Shown piece by piece: positions 24,935 through 30,883 of a stretch of DNA of 32,332 bases (its first letter is position 1; every line of letters begins with the position of its first letter). Under the pieces are notes generated by a model. The model did not search any database and had not been told where the DNA came from. It saw only the letters and a list, made by a program, of their open reading frames with translations. This DNA comes from Oceanicella sp. SM1341 (GTDB lineage Bacteria > Pseudomonadota > Alphaproteobacteria > Rhodobacterales > Rhodobacteraceae): the NCBI RefSeq assembly GCF_003448965.1, contig NZ_QRGC01000042.1:1-32332 (forward strand), written 5' to 3'. A program made the translations under genes and the position numbers.

Positions 24935-25128
24935 GACAGCCACCACAGGACCGCGAGGCCGATCAGCAGCCAGCCGAAGCCGCCCAGCGTGGCGGCGAGC
25001 ATGAAGGGCCGCAGGCCGCGCAGGCAGACGCCGTGCGCGTCGGCCACGATGCTGGCGGCTAGCAGGCCGGCGCTCACGCCGCAGACCGCGACGAAGGACA
25101 GGGGCATGGCGAGGGTGAGGTCGATCAT
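24931..25128 (-). CDS. Small two-helix phage membrane protein, 65 aa
   Basis: Two hydrophobic segments (about 5-28 and 44-64, the last ending GWLLIGLAVLWWLS) are joined by a short basic loop (HGVCLRGLRP). It overlaps both neighbours by four bases (ATGA on each side), which strongly supports expression. No family recognised. Position in the leftward early operon allows a role in superinfection exclusion or simply accessory function; neither is shown by the sequence. Confidence 0.65.
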   Translation of the reverse strand: MIDLTLAMPLSFVAVCGVSAGLLAASIVADAHGVCLRGLRPFMLAATLGGFGWLLIGLAVLWWLS

Positions 25129-25343
25129 GCCGGCGCCCTCAGATCGGCCCGCTTCACAGCGATCTCGGCGCGCATGCGGGTGAGCGTGTCGTGTTCAGTG
25201 GCGGCGGCGTGCTGGCCATTGATCGCCAGCCGCTCGGCCTCCTGCAGCACCCGGCCCGCGAGATCGCGGTCGCCGTTGTGATCGTGCATCGCGGCCTCGT
25301 GGAGAAGCTGCGAGACCTGCGCGGAATACTCTCCGAGACGCAT
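25125..25343 (-). CDS. Phage hypothetical protein, 72 aa
   Basis: A small, probably all-helical protein (YSAQVSQLLHEAAMH, LAGRVLQEAERLAINGQHAA, LTRMRAEIAVKRADL). AGGAG lies eight bases before ATG 25343, and its stop overlaps the next start as ATGA. No known domain. It follows a perfect inverted repeat at 25373-25407 that lies in its 5' leader. Confidence 0.65.
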   Translation of the reverse strand: MRLGEYSAQVSQLLHEAAMHDHNGDRDLAGRVLQEAERLAINGQHAAATEHDTLTRMRAEIAVKRADLRAPA

Positions 25344-25372
25344 CGTGTGTGCTCCTGATCGGGGTTAATTGC

Positions 25373-25407
25373 GCCCGCCGGCATAAGGGGGGGTGATGCC
25401 GGCGGGC
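25373..25407. repeat. Perfect 12-bp inverted repeat with G-rich loop
   Basis: GCCCGCCGGCAT (25373-25384) pairs exactly with ATGCCGGCGGGC (25396-25407) across an 11-nt loop containing seven G on the plus strand (seven C in the leftward transcript). It sits in the 110-bp gap between DUF2303 and the 72-aa gene. It may be an intra-operon terminator, an RNA-processing site or a protein-binding site. On the leftward transcript it is followed by a weak AAUUAA stretch and no U-tract. Confidence 0.7.
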
Positions 25408-25453
25408 TGGCTGCTCGGCCTGGGGGATAGGGGCCGGGCAGATCTCGGGATGC

Positions 25454-26401
25454 TTACCGATGGCTACCGTAGAAGAGCGGCAGCTCGGTGGCTTCCTGAG
25501 CGAAGGCGCCGGCGCCCTCGAGGGCGTCACGGCGCGCGAGGTCGGCGCGGTGCATGTCGTAGGACCATGTCACCTTGCCCTCGCGCACCCGGTAGCGCAG
25601 GTGGGCGGCGATGGCGTAGCGCGGGCCGTTCTCGAACACCGGCAGCGAGAGCAGGAACAGATTGGGGATTTCGAGCGGCGCCCCGCTGCTGTCGAGGTGA
25701 TCCTCTTCCCACGCCATGCCGACGCGCCCGCTCTGCAGGCTCACCTTGCCCTTCACCCGGGCATGCGCACGGATCTCGATGCCCTCGGCAAACTGCATCA
25801 TCTGTGCCCGCGTGGCGAGCCGGCCACCGATGGCCTGCCGGTACTGCCACAGGCGCAGCACGTCTTCCGGCACATCCTCCTCCTTCGCGGCCTCGAGCCC
25901 GGGCAGCGGGTCGATGATGTCGATGGCGTTGTCGGTGAGATGCTGGGCGAAAGCCTCCTGCGACATGGCCGTCTTGTTGCCCTCCGACCAGGCGCGCCAT
26001 TCCGGCGCCAGCGGGAAGGGATAGGACACGGTGTGCTCGCAGAATGCCGGGGTGCCGCCGTTCGGCGCGTGGTAGTCGATCACTGCCAGCAGCTCGGGCG
26101 CATCGCCGCTCGACAGGAACAGCGCGGAGTGCGCCTCGCGGTGGTGCTTCACCATCGCGACGAAGGCCGCGAGCGTCTCGGCGCGGGCCTTGCGGCGGAT
26201 GCGGCGGGGATGCAGGGCGAGTGCCTCGAGATCGTCGGAGACGTTCTTCGCCCGCACGGTACCGTGCTCACCAGGGGTGAGCAGATAGCGGGCGGGGGCA
26301 TCGTGGCGAGCGCTGTCGCCCTGCACCTCGACCACGCGGGGCGTGTATGCGCCCCGCATCTCGGTGAGCAGTGCGGCTATGCCGGGCTCGTGGGTGTCCA
26401 T
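25454..26401 (-). CDS. DUF2303 (YfdQ-like) phage protein
   Basis: A 315-residue protein of the DUF2303 family, found in many prophages (YfdQ of the E. coli CPS-53 prophage is the reference). Recognisable family segments include VEVQGDSARHDAPARYLLTPGEHG, ELLAVIDYHAPNGGTPAFCEH, SQEAFAQHLTDNAIDI and FLLSLPVFENGPRYAIAAHLRYRV. GAGGAG precedes ATG 26401. Function is unknown; the genes are usually early and near recombination or replication functions. Directly upstream is a 122-residue protein (gap 13 bp), so the pair is likely co-translated. Confidence 0.88.
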   Translation of the reverse strand: MDTHEPGIAALLTEMRGAYTPRVVEVQGDSARHDAPARYLLTPGEHGTVRAKNVSDDLEALALHPRRIRRKARAETLAAFVAMVKHHREAHSALFLSSGDAPELLAVIDYHAPNGGTPAFCEHTVSYPFPLAPEWRAWSEGNKTAMSQEAFAQHLTDNAIDIIDPLPGLEAAKEEDVPEDVLRLWQYRQAIGGRLATRAQMMQFAEGIEIRAHARVKGKVSLQSGRVGMAWEEDHLDSSGAPLEIPNLFLLSLPVFENGPRYAIAAHLRYRVREGKVTWSYDMHRADLARRDALEGAGAFAQEATELPLFYGSHR

Positions 26402-26414
26402 GTCGGTGATCTCC

Positions 26415-26783
26415 TCAGACGGTGCGAGGCGCGGCCTCGCCGGCGCCTCCGTTGGTGGTTGCGAAGTTGAGCCGGCCCTGCCGCGGATCGTGGGCGGTGG
26501 GGTTGCCCTCGCGCGACAGGAAGAGCGTGGCCTCGGTGGCCGGCGGTGTGGGGGTCTTGGTGGAGATGGCGGCCTTGGCCTTGAGCATCCCGCGCTCGAG
26601 GGTGAGGTCGATCTTCACGGTGATGGAGCCCTTGGCGCTCACCTGGTTCTCGGCCGCGTGGTTGCGCAGGGTGTCGAGAACGTCGCGCAGGCGCTCGGAC
26701 GCCGTGATTTCCGCGTCACCGTGATTGATGAGCTGCAGGAAGTCCGAGAACGTGGTGGCGCCGGTGTCGGCGGGTTCGGTCAT
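26415..26783 (-). CDS. Phage hypothetical protein paired with DUF2303, 122 aa
   Basis: No family recognised. The N-terminal half is helical (FSDFLQLINHGDAEI, LRDVLDTLRNHAAENQ). The middle is a beta-hairpin-like stretch (GSITVKIDLTLERGMLKAKAAIS) followed by TPTPPATEATLFLSREGN and a Gly-rich tail. GGGAG precedes the ATG at 26783. It lies 13 bp upstream of DUF2303, so the two probably function together; small partners of this shape next to DUF2303 are usual in alphaproteobacterial prophages as far as I recall. Confidence 0.65.
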   Translation of the reverse strand: MTEPADTGATTFSDFLQLINHGDAEITASERLRDVLDTLRNHAAENQVSAKGSITVKIDLTLERGMLKAKAAISTKTPTPPATEATLFLSREGNPTAHDPRQGRLNFATTNGGAGEAAPRTV

Positions 26784-26837
26784 TGGGAAGTCTCCCGGGG
26801 TGAGGTTGGTGGAAAGCGCACTTGAGGCGAGCGGCGG

Positions 26838-27011
26838 CTATCCGAGGTGCGTCACCAGAAAACCGATGCCGACGAGGATCAGGCCGACCGTGGAGATGGC
26901 GCCCGCGATGATGGACGACTGGCGAAGCTGCCGGCGGCGCTCATGCTGCACGCCAGCCTCGAAGGCTTCGTCATAGGAGCCGACCTGCGGGACATCGGAC
27001 GCGCGATCCAT
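26838..27011 (-). CDS. Small single-helix phage membrane protein, 57 aa
   Basis: A polar N-terminus (MDRASDVPQVGSYDEAFEAG, then QHERRRQLRQ) is followed by one C-terminal hydrophobic helix (SSIIAGAISTVGLILVGIGFLVTHLG). Start chosen at ATG 27011, because it overlaps the upstream stop as TGATG, the usual coupled arrangement; a longer reading from 27041 would overlap the previous gene by 30 bases. Function unknown. Confidence 0.6.
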   Translation of the reverse strand: MDRASDVPQVGSYDEAFEAGVQHERRRQLRQSSIIAGAISTVGLILVGIGFLVTHLG

Positions 27012-27265
27012 CACGCCACCCGCCGGCTTGCGAGGATGCACCAGCGGCGCAGGGCCCCGTGTTCGTCCATCGCGTGAACCTCAAGGCCGAGGATGGAGAG
27101 GCGCAACCAGCCGGCCACGCGCTCGAGGCGTGCCTCGCCGTCACAGCGGAGTGTTTCGAGCAGGTCGATCTGGTCGGCCTTGCTCTTGCGGCGGCGGAAG
27201 TCCTCCACCAGCACGAGGCGCTGGTCGGCCGGGCGGGTGAGGCAGTCGCGCGAAATGCCGATCAT
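27011..27265 (-). CDS. Phage hypothetical protein, 84 aa
   Basis: A small basic protein without recognised domain (RLVLVEDFRRRKSKADQID, then EARLERVAGWLRLSILGLEVHAMDEHG). AGGAGG lies seven bases before ATG 27265. Its start overlaps the upstream small gene by four bases (ATGA) and its stop overlaps the next start (TGATG), so it sits in a translationally coupled chain. Confidence 0.6.
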   Translation of the reverse strand: MIGISRDCLTRPADQRLVLVEDFRRRKSKADQIDLLETLRCDGEARLERVAGWLRLSILGLEVHAMDEHGALRRWCILASRRVA

Positions 27266-27429
27266 GCCCGGGCCTCCTCATAGCGGGCCGTGCCGTCGGG
27301 CGCGGTGACCATGCGGAGGGCGGGCAGGGCGCCGCCGTGCTTCAGGGTGAGCAGCGCGAGGCTGGCGAGCGAGGGGGTGTGCGGGCCGGCGCCGGTGAGG
27401 ATGGCGCGGGCTTCGGAAAGGATGTGCAT
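27262..27429 (-). CDS. First gene of leftward phage operon, 55 aa
   Basis: A 55-codon gene starting MHILSEARAILTGAGP and ending ARYEEARA. GGGAG lies six bases before ATG 27429, and its stop overlaps the next start as ATGA. It is the first gene after the leftward operator cluster (27453-27506). The sequence is helical at the N-terminus with a short beta-like end (LRMVTAPDGTARYEEA). No family recognised. In lambdoid phages this position can hold an antiterminator, but nothing in this protein (no Arg-rich motif) supports that here. Confidence 0.65.
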   Translation of the reverse strand: MHILSEARAILTGAGPHTPSLASLALLTLKHGGALPALRMVTAPDGTARYEEARA

Positions 27430-27452
27430 CGGCGTCTCCCGGTTGGTGTTGG

Positions 27453-27506
27453 GGAGAAACTCAGGGAGAAATTCTCCACTGTCAATTCAAAAAGGAGAAA
27501 AACTCC
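27453..27506. promoter_or_regulatory. Leftward operator cluster (OL-like) with TTGACA -35
   Basis: Three sites of the form GGAGAANTTCTCC lie here: 27453-27465 (left half good, right half poor), 27465-27477 (perfect GGAGAAATTCTCC) and 27494-27506 (GGAGAAAAACTCC, 11 of 13). A consensus -35, TTGACA on the minus strand, lies at 27480-27485 between the second and third sites; the matching -10 zone (27457-27462) is poor. A repressor bound here would block the promoter of the leftward operon that starts at 27429. Confidence 0.75.
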
Positions 27507-27586
27507 ACAATGGGAATGTGCAAGGATGGCGATGGCGCCCGTCCTGAGATTCGGCGGGCGTGACTGAGATCAGAGGAGGAAAGTCT

Positions 27587-27736
27587 GTGGAGTACCCACT
27601 TGGAACCTATTGCGTGCTGCTCGTTGCAACAATCACCAAAGGCAGTGTTGGCAAGATTTACGGCTTCTGCAGAAAAACCGCTCCGCGTACCTTGCTAGCA
27701 AGGTTGTCTGGCAGGTCTCGAAAATCGCCTCGGTAA
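27587..27736 (+). CDS. Possible small antisense ORF, 49 aa
   Basis: A GTG-started 49-codon frame (MEYPLGTYCVLLVATITKGS onward, basic C-terminus KTAPRTLLARLSGRSRKSPR) preceded by a strong GAGGAGG ribosome site six bases upstream. It runs against the repressor gene and overlaps its 3' end by 79 bp. No promoter is evident and no family is recognised. The Shine-Dalgarno is striking, but the orientation is opposite to the surrounding operon, so this is a tentative call. Confidence 0.25.
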   Translation: MEYPLGTYCVLLVATITKGSVGKIYGFCRKTAPRTLLARLSGRSRKSPR

Positions 27737-27963
27737 ATAAAGTCGAGGCCAATACCGTATAAATCGCACATGATTTGAGCATAGCGGAGGGATAAGCCTT
27801 CCTTTCCACTTTCAACCTTCGAGTAACTGGACCTGTCATGCCCAATCGCATCTGCGAATTGGGACTGGCTGATGTCCAGGGCCTCTCGAAGGGCGCGCAG
27901 GCGCAGTGACACGCGCTCGCGGCTCATCTCTGGGCTGAGAAGTGATTTAGAGGGCTTTCGCAT
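27658..27963 (-). CDS. XRE-family phage repressor (CI-like position)
   Basis: A 101-residue single-domain regulator. The HTH_XRE fold is clear: RLRALREALDISQSQFADAIGHDRSSYSKVESGKEGLSLRYAQIMCDLYGIGLDFIYRGD. It lacks the C-terminal peptidase-like domain of LexA-type CI repressors, so RecA-driven self-cleavage is not expected. It lies between two operator clusters and opposite a Cro-like gene, so it is the probable immunity repressor. The start is uncertain: ATG 27963 (MRKPSKS) is used, ATG 27926 is an alternative, and neither has a good Shine-Dalgarno. The open frame continues upstream through the operators, which is not credible as coding. Confidence 0.82.
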   Translation of the reverse strand: MRKPSKSLLSPEMSRERVSLRLRALREALDISQSQFADAIGHDRSSYSKVESGKEGLSLRYAQIMCDLYGIGLDFIYRGDFRDLPDNLASKVRGAVFLQKP

Positions 27964-27983
27964 AGCGCCACAATGCCAATCGG

Positions 27984-28036
27984 GGAAATTTTCTCCATTG
28001 GGAAAATCTCCATCTTGTAAAAAGGAGAAATTCTCC
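27984..28036. promoter_or_regulatory. Rightward operator cluster (OR-like) and Cro-gene promoter
   Basis: Three sites related to GGAGAANTTCTCC lie between the repressor and Cro-like starts: 27984-27996 (right half perfect), 27999-28011 (10 of 13) and 28024-28036 (perfect, identical to the site at 27465). TTGTAA at 28015-28020 and CATTAT/ATTATG at 28036-28042 could be the -35 and -10 of the rightward promoter, with the perfect site filling the spacer. Repressor binding would then shut off the Cro-like gene directly. Confidence 0.75.
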
Positions 28037-28050
28037 ATTATGGTGCACCC

Positions 28051-28308
28051 ATGAAGCCATGCTCCGTTAAATCGTTGATCGATGCGTGGCCGACCCGCGC
28101 CAGTTTGGCCGGAGAGGTCGGGGTGAAACCACACGCCGTACACAAATGGGCTCAATCGGGCTCCATTCCGGCGAAGTTTCACTTTTTGATCGTGATTGCA
28201 GCGCGGCGGCGGGGGATTGAGGTCTCTTCGGAGGATATCGACAGCTGGCACTGTCAGGCAGGCCACCCCCTGCTGAGCCAAACCCCAGCAATTGCGGGGG
28301 CGAAGTAA
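28051..28308 (+). CDS. Cro/YdaS-like HTH protein
   Basis: An 85-residue DNA-binding protein. The HTH is SLAGEVGVKPHAVHKWAQSGSIPAKFHFLIV, the pattern of YdaS/Cro-type phage repressors in which the recognition helix is followed by a conserved W...G.IP. The C-terminal tail is short and polar. It is the first gene of the rightward operon and faces the XRE repressor across the operator cluster. There is no Shine-Dalgarno near ATG 28051; the predicted transcription start would lie only a few bases upstream, so the mRNA may be leaderless. About 130 bp of apparently non-coding sequence follows before the next gene. Confidence 0.78.
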   Translation: MKPCSVKSLIDAWPTRASLAGEVGVKPHAVHKWAQSGSIPAKFHFLIVIAARRRGIEVSSEDIDSWHCQAGHPLLSQTPAIAGAK

Positions 28309-28438
28309 TGCCCGCCCCCGCATCTCCTGCTGAAACCCTCTCACCACCTTCCATACGATCCCGTCCGCCCCTCTCTCTGCGGCCTTCATCTCATTGCTGG
28401 GCTGCGGGAAACAGGAAACATCACCAGAAAGTCATGCC

Positions 28439-28948
28439 ATGACCTTGCCGCGCCCCCAGCGGCCCGGGTCGTTTGTCTCGATGGTCGCCGATCTGGTCGA
28501 CGCCATCGGGCGCAAGCGCGTCGAGGCCGAGACCAGCCGTTCACAGTCGACCATCTCGCGGTGGTGCGACAACACCGAAGAGCACGCGCGCCCGATCCAT
28601 GGGCCGATGCTCGACCAGCTCTGTCGCATGTTCCCGGCGCAGGCCCGCCTGCCCGCGCAGTACTTCGCGGCGCTCGCGGGCGGGGTTTTCATCCCGCTTG
28701 AGAGCGAGGGCGGCGACCTGGCGGAGGCGGGCGGTGACGTCACGCTGTGTTGGGCGGAGACGCAGGCGGCGTTGATCAGGGCGCTCAGCGCGGCGTCGGA
28801 CCTGCCCGGTGATCTGACCGAGGCCGAGGCAGACGATATCGAGCGGAAGATCCTCGGCGTGATCGAAGAGAGCGGCGAGCTGCTCGGCCAGGTGCGGCTC
28901 CGCAAGCGGCCCTCGGCCTCACGCATTTCGGCGGTGGCGGCGGAATGA
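28439..28948 (+). CDS. Phage regulator, possibly CII-like (Phage_CP76-type)
   Basis: A 169-residue protein. The N-terminal part contains an HTH-like stretch (VADLVDAIGRKRVEAETSRSQSTISRWCDNTEEHARPI) and the middle reads like a dimerisation or sensing region with DQLCRMFP and PAQYFAALAGGVFIPLES. The C-terminal half is a long acidic helix (LIRALSAASDLPGDLTEAEADDIERKILGVIEE). The layout and second position in the rightward operon resemble CII-type phage regulators of the CP76 family, but I cannot confirm the family. Start at ATG 28439 is chosen over an upstream ATG at 28394 on protein character; no strong Shine-Dalgarno. Confidence 0.6.
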   Translation: MTLPRPQRPGSFVSMVADLVDAIGRKRVEAETSRSQSTISRWCDNTEEHARPIHGPMLDQLCRMFPAQARLPAQYFAALAGGVFIPLESEGGDLAEAGGDVTLCWAETQAALIRALSAASDLPGDLTEAEADDIERKILGVIEESGELLGQVRLRKRPSASRISAVAAE

Positions 28949-29094
28949 GCGCGCTCCGCATCATGAGCTTCGGCCGGCTGGGGAGTCGGCCGCAGGCGCG
29001 CCGGGCGCTTCCCGGTAACCTCCCTGTTGGACTTGGGCGCGGCGCGGGCTTCGGCCCCGCCGCGCCCCTTTTCGTCGGGAGGGTGGCGCCGTGA
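28945..29094 (+). CDS. Possible 49-aa ORF spanning the terminator
   Basis: A 49-codon frame (MSALRIMSFGRLGSRPQARR onward) starts on the previous stop (ATGA) and ends on the next start (GTGA), so it would link the two genes by translational coupling. The terminator hairpin at 29035-29072 lies entirely inside it. It has no clear Shine-Dalgarno and a composition (Arg, Gly, Pro) that GC-rich non-coding DNA also gives. It may be a regulatory leader-type ORF or just an open frame. Confidence 0.3.
   Translation: MSALRIMSFGRLGSRPQARRALPGNLPVGLGRGAGFGPAAPLFVGRVAP
29035..29072 (+). terminator. Strong UUCG-loop terminator in rightward operon
   Basis: GGGCGCGGCG (29035-29044) pairs with CGCCGCGCCC (29058-29067). 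Inside, GGGC-TTCG-GCCC continues the stem after one bulged base, giving 14 pairs capped by a UUCG tetraloop, then CTTTT. It lies between the CII-like gene and the replication-type genes, the place of lambda tR1, so distal genes would need antitermination, ribosome interference or a leaky stop. Confidence 0.85.
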
Positions 29095-29516
29095 CGTTCT
29101 CCGCCTTCACCACCTACGACGATTACGAAGCCGAAGTGCTGCTGGTGGCCAAGGGCGCCACCTGCAAGCAGGCGGCGGAGGAGGCCGGTGGCAGTGGCTA
29201 CCTGTCATCCTGGCTCATCAAGCGCGGCGTGAGCGTGAAGGCGGTGCGGGCGGTCGGCCCCGACCGGGCCGCGCTGCGCGCGCTGTGCGACCGCGAGCCG
29301 GTGAGGCGCCCCTCGGCGTCCCGCGCCCTGCACAAGGTCAAACCCAAATCCAAACCGAAACCCGAGCAGGCCCTCGACAGGCGCTCCAAGAAAGCGCTCG
29401 AGGAACTGCGCCGCGGCGCGCTGCCACTCACCGTCGCGCGGCTGGTCAACCTCGACCCCGCCCGCGTGGCCGAACTGCGCGCCGCCCTGCAGAGAGGCGA
29501 GTACCGCAATGCATGA
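29091..29516 (+). CDS. Phage hypothetical protein with HTH-like halves, 141 aa
   Basis: GTG start with GGGAGG eight bases upstream. The N-terminal part (YEAEVLLVAKGATCKQAAEEAGGSGYLSSWLIKRG) looks like a transposase- or regulator-type HTH. A basic Lys-Pro linker follows (VKPKSKPKPE), then a second HTH-like segment (LRRGALPLTVARLVNLDPARVAELRAAL). No family is certain. It precedes the DUF1376-like gene with an 8-bp overlap, so the pair may act together in replication or regulation. Confidence 0.65.
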   Translation: MTFSAFTTYDDYEAEVLLVAKGATCKQAAEEAGGSGYLSSWLIKRGVSVKAVRAVGPDRAALRALCDREPVRRPSASRALHKVKPKSKPKPEQALDRRSKKALEELRRGALPLTVARLVNLDPARVAELRAALQRGEYRNA

Positions 29517-30141
29517 TCTCCCATTGTATCCTGTCGCGTCGGGCCTGCGCCTGCGCGGCGATTGGGTGCCGAACCACTTCCGCCGCTTCCTGTCCTCCCG
29601 ATTTGTCGCGACGGTTGACTACGCGGCGGGCTTCGCCGGCGTCATCCTGTGGTCGCGAGCCTGCGACCAGGACCCCGTGGGGACGCTCCCCGATGATGAC
29701 GCCGAGCTGGCGCACCTCGCCGGCTTCGGGCGCGATCTCGATGCCTGGGGTGCGGTGCGCGAAGGCGCGCTCTACGGCTGGCGCCCCTGTGTGGCCGAGA
29801 TCGACAGCGAGCTGGTGCGGCGCCTGGCTCATCGCACGGTCACCGAGGTGGTGACGGAGGCCCTCGCGCGCATGGAGCAGTCCCGCCAGAAATCCGAGGC
29901 GGGTGTCGAGCGCATGATGAATTCGCGGCTCCGCCGCCGGATGCGCGAGGCCGGTGCCTCCGCGCGCGTCACCGAGCGGGAGGACTTCGTCGAGGCGGTG
30001 CTTACCCACCTGCGAGGTGCCGGGCTCCGCTGGACGCTCGGCAACGTCCGGGCGGCAATGGATGAGGTCACTTTGCGCTTCGACATGGACGATGGTGTTG
30101 CGGATTTCGAGGCGGCCCGGAGCCGCGGGAACGTGCCGTGA
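29509..30141 (+). CDS. DUF1376-like phage replication-type protein
   Basis: A 210-residue protein. The first ~85 residues (DWVPNHFRRFLSSRFVA, AAGFAGVILWSRACDQDPVGTLPDDDAELAHLAGF, WRPCVAEID) have the arrangement of DUF1376/YdaU-type domains found at the N-terminus of phage replication-initiation proteins: short processing through 'LPDDD..LA' into a variable linker. The rest is helical and basic (MEQSRQKSEAGVERMMNSRLRRRMREAG). It ends directly at a repeat-rich region with a DnaA box, which fits an origin-binding or helicase-loading role. Start at 29509 overlaps the previous gene by 8 bp. Confidence 0.65.
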   Translation: MHDLPLYPVASGLRLRGDWVPNHFRRFLSSRFVATVDYAAGFAGVILWSRACDQDPVGTLPDDDAELAHLAGFGRDLDAWGAVREGALYGWRPCVAEIDSELVRRLAHRTVTEVVTEALARMEQSRQKSEAGVERMMNSRLRRRMREAGASARVTEREDFVEAVLTHLRGAGLRWTLGNVRAAMDEVTLRFDMDDGVADFEAARSRGNVP

Positions 30142-30143
30142 GA

Positions 30144-30256
30144 ACTGTTGCGCGAGTGTTTCGCGAGTGTTGCGCGAAACTGTTGCGCACTTACAGGACA
30201 TGAAATCACAGGAAAATCCCCCTTACACCCCCCGCAACAGTTGAGCCTGTGGATAA
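30144..30256. other. Candidate phage replication origin (iterons + DnaA box)
   Basis: Four copies of a repeat TGTTGCGCGA (or close) start at 30146, 30157, 30168 and 30181 (spacing 11, 11 and 13 bp), immediately after the DUF1376-like gene. An inverted copy (GCAACA, 30234-30239) and a perfect DnaA box, TGTGGATAA (complement of TTATCCACA) at 30248-30256, follow. The stretch between (30190-30230) is clearly lower in GC than the surroundings. Iterons, an AT-richer part and a DnaA box together are what an origin looks like; none is proven here. Confidence 0.65.
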
Positions 30257-30286
30257 CTCCGGGCCATGCAGAGAGAGGGCGAGCAG

Positions 30287-30883
30287 ATGACCACCGACAG
30301 CGCAGACCCCAAGACCGAGACCGGCAAGGCCGCCGTGCGGCGCATCGTGATCGACCGGCTGAACGCGGCCGGCTTCCAGCGCCCCACCGGCTGCGCGGTC
30401 GAGGCGCATCGGGCCGAGCTCGAGCGCGTGGTGGGGCGGCTGGCCTACCTCGAGCCCGGCGAGCTCGAGGTGCTGGCCGAGGCCCTGCTCGAGATGGGCG
30501 AGGGCAAGGGCGGTGACCGCTGGCCGCGCGAGGTGCGGATCGCCAATCAGGCGCGGGCGATCCGCCAGCCGCCGCCGGGCTTCTCCGGCAAGGTGGTGCG
30601 CTTCATGCGCTGCGAGGTCGGCCGGCAGGCCTTGGCCGAGGGCTGGGCCGGTCCGCTGCTCACCTACCTGCAGAAGCGCCCCGGGGTGCCCTCGGGCGAC
30701 TACGTGGTCGGCCAGCTCCGCGAGCAGGCGCGCGACCAGCGGCGGCGCGTGCAGGTGATCGAAGAGCGGGCCGCCGCCGGCATGAGGTTGGCGTCGGATG
30801 ACGAGCAGTATCTGCGCGGCTGGCGGCGGCGCGAGCAGGAAGCGCGCGCCCTGGTGCAGGGCGATATCGAGGAGGAACGGTGA
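30287..30883 (+). CDS. Phage hypothetical protein, 198 aa
   Basis: A mostly helical, charged protein with no domain I recognise (ERVVGRLAYLEPGELEVLAEALLEMGEG; REQARDQRRRVQVIEERAAAGMRL; YLRGWRRREQEARALVQGD). ATG 30287 is preferred because GAGAGAGG lies about eight bases upstream; ATG 30266 is an alternative lacking a ribosome site. It sits right after the candidate origin and is coupled to the next gene by a TGATG overlap, so a replication-accessory role is possible but not shown. Confidence 0.65.
   Translation: MTTDSADPKTETGKAAVRRIVIDRLNAAGFQRPTGCAVEAHRAELERVVGRLAYLEPGELEVLAEALLEMGEGKGGDRWPREVRIANQARAIRQPPPGFSGKVVRFMRCEVGRQALAEGWAGPLLTYLQKRPGVPSGDYVVGQLREQARDQRRRVQVIEERAAAGMRLASDDEQYLRGWRRREQEARALVQGDIEEER

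Noticed and set aside
27262-27429. Arg-rich N-type antiterminator as the first leftward gene
   Set aside because: The 55-residue product has no arginine-rich RNA-binding motif and no boxB-like hairpin was found just before it.
27964-28389. N-terminal extension of the XRE repressor to 243 residues
   Set aside because: It would run through the operators and the opposite Cro-like gene, with no domain content; the HTH domain is complete from 27963.
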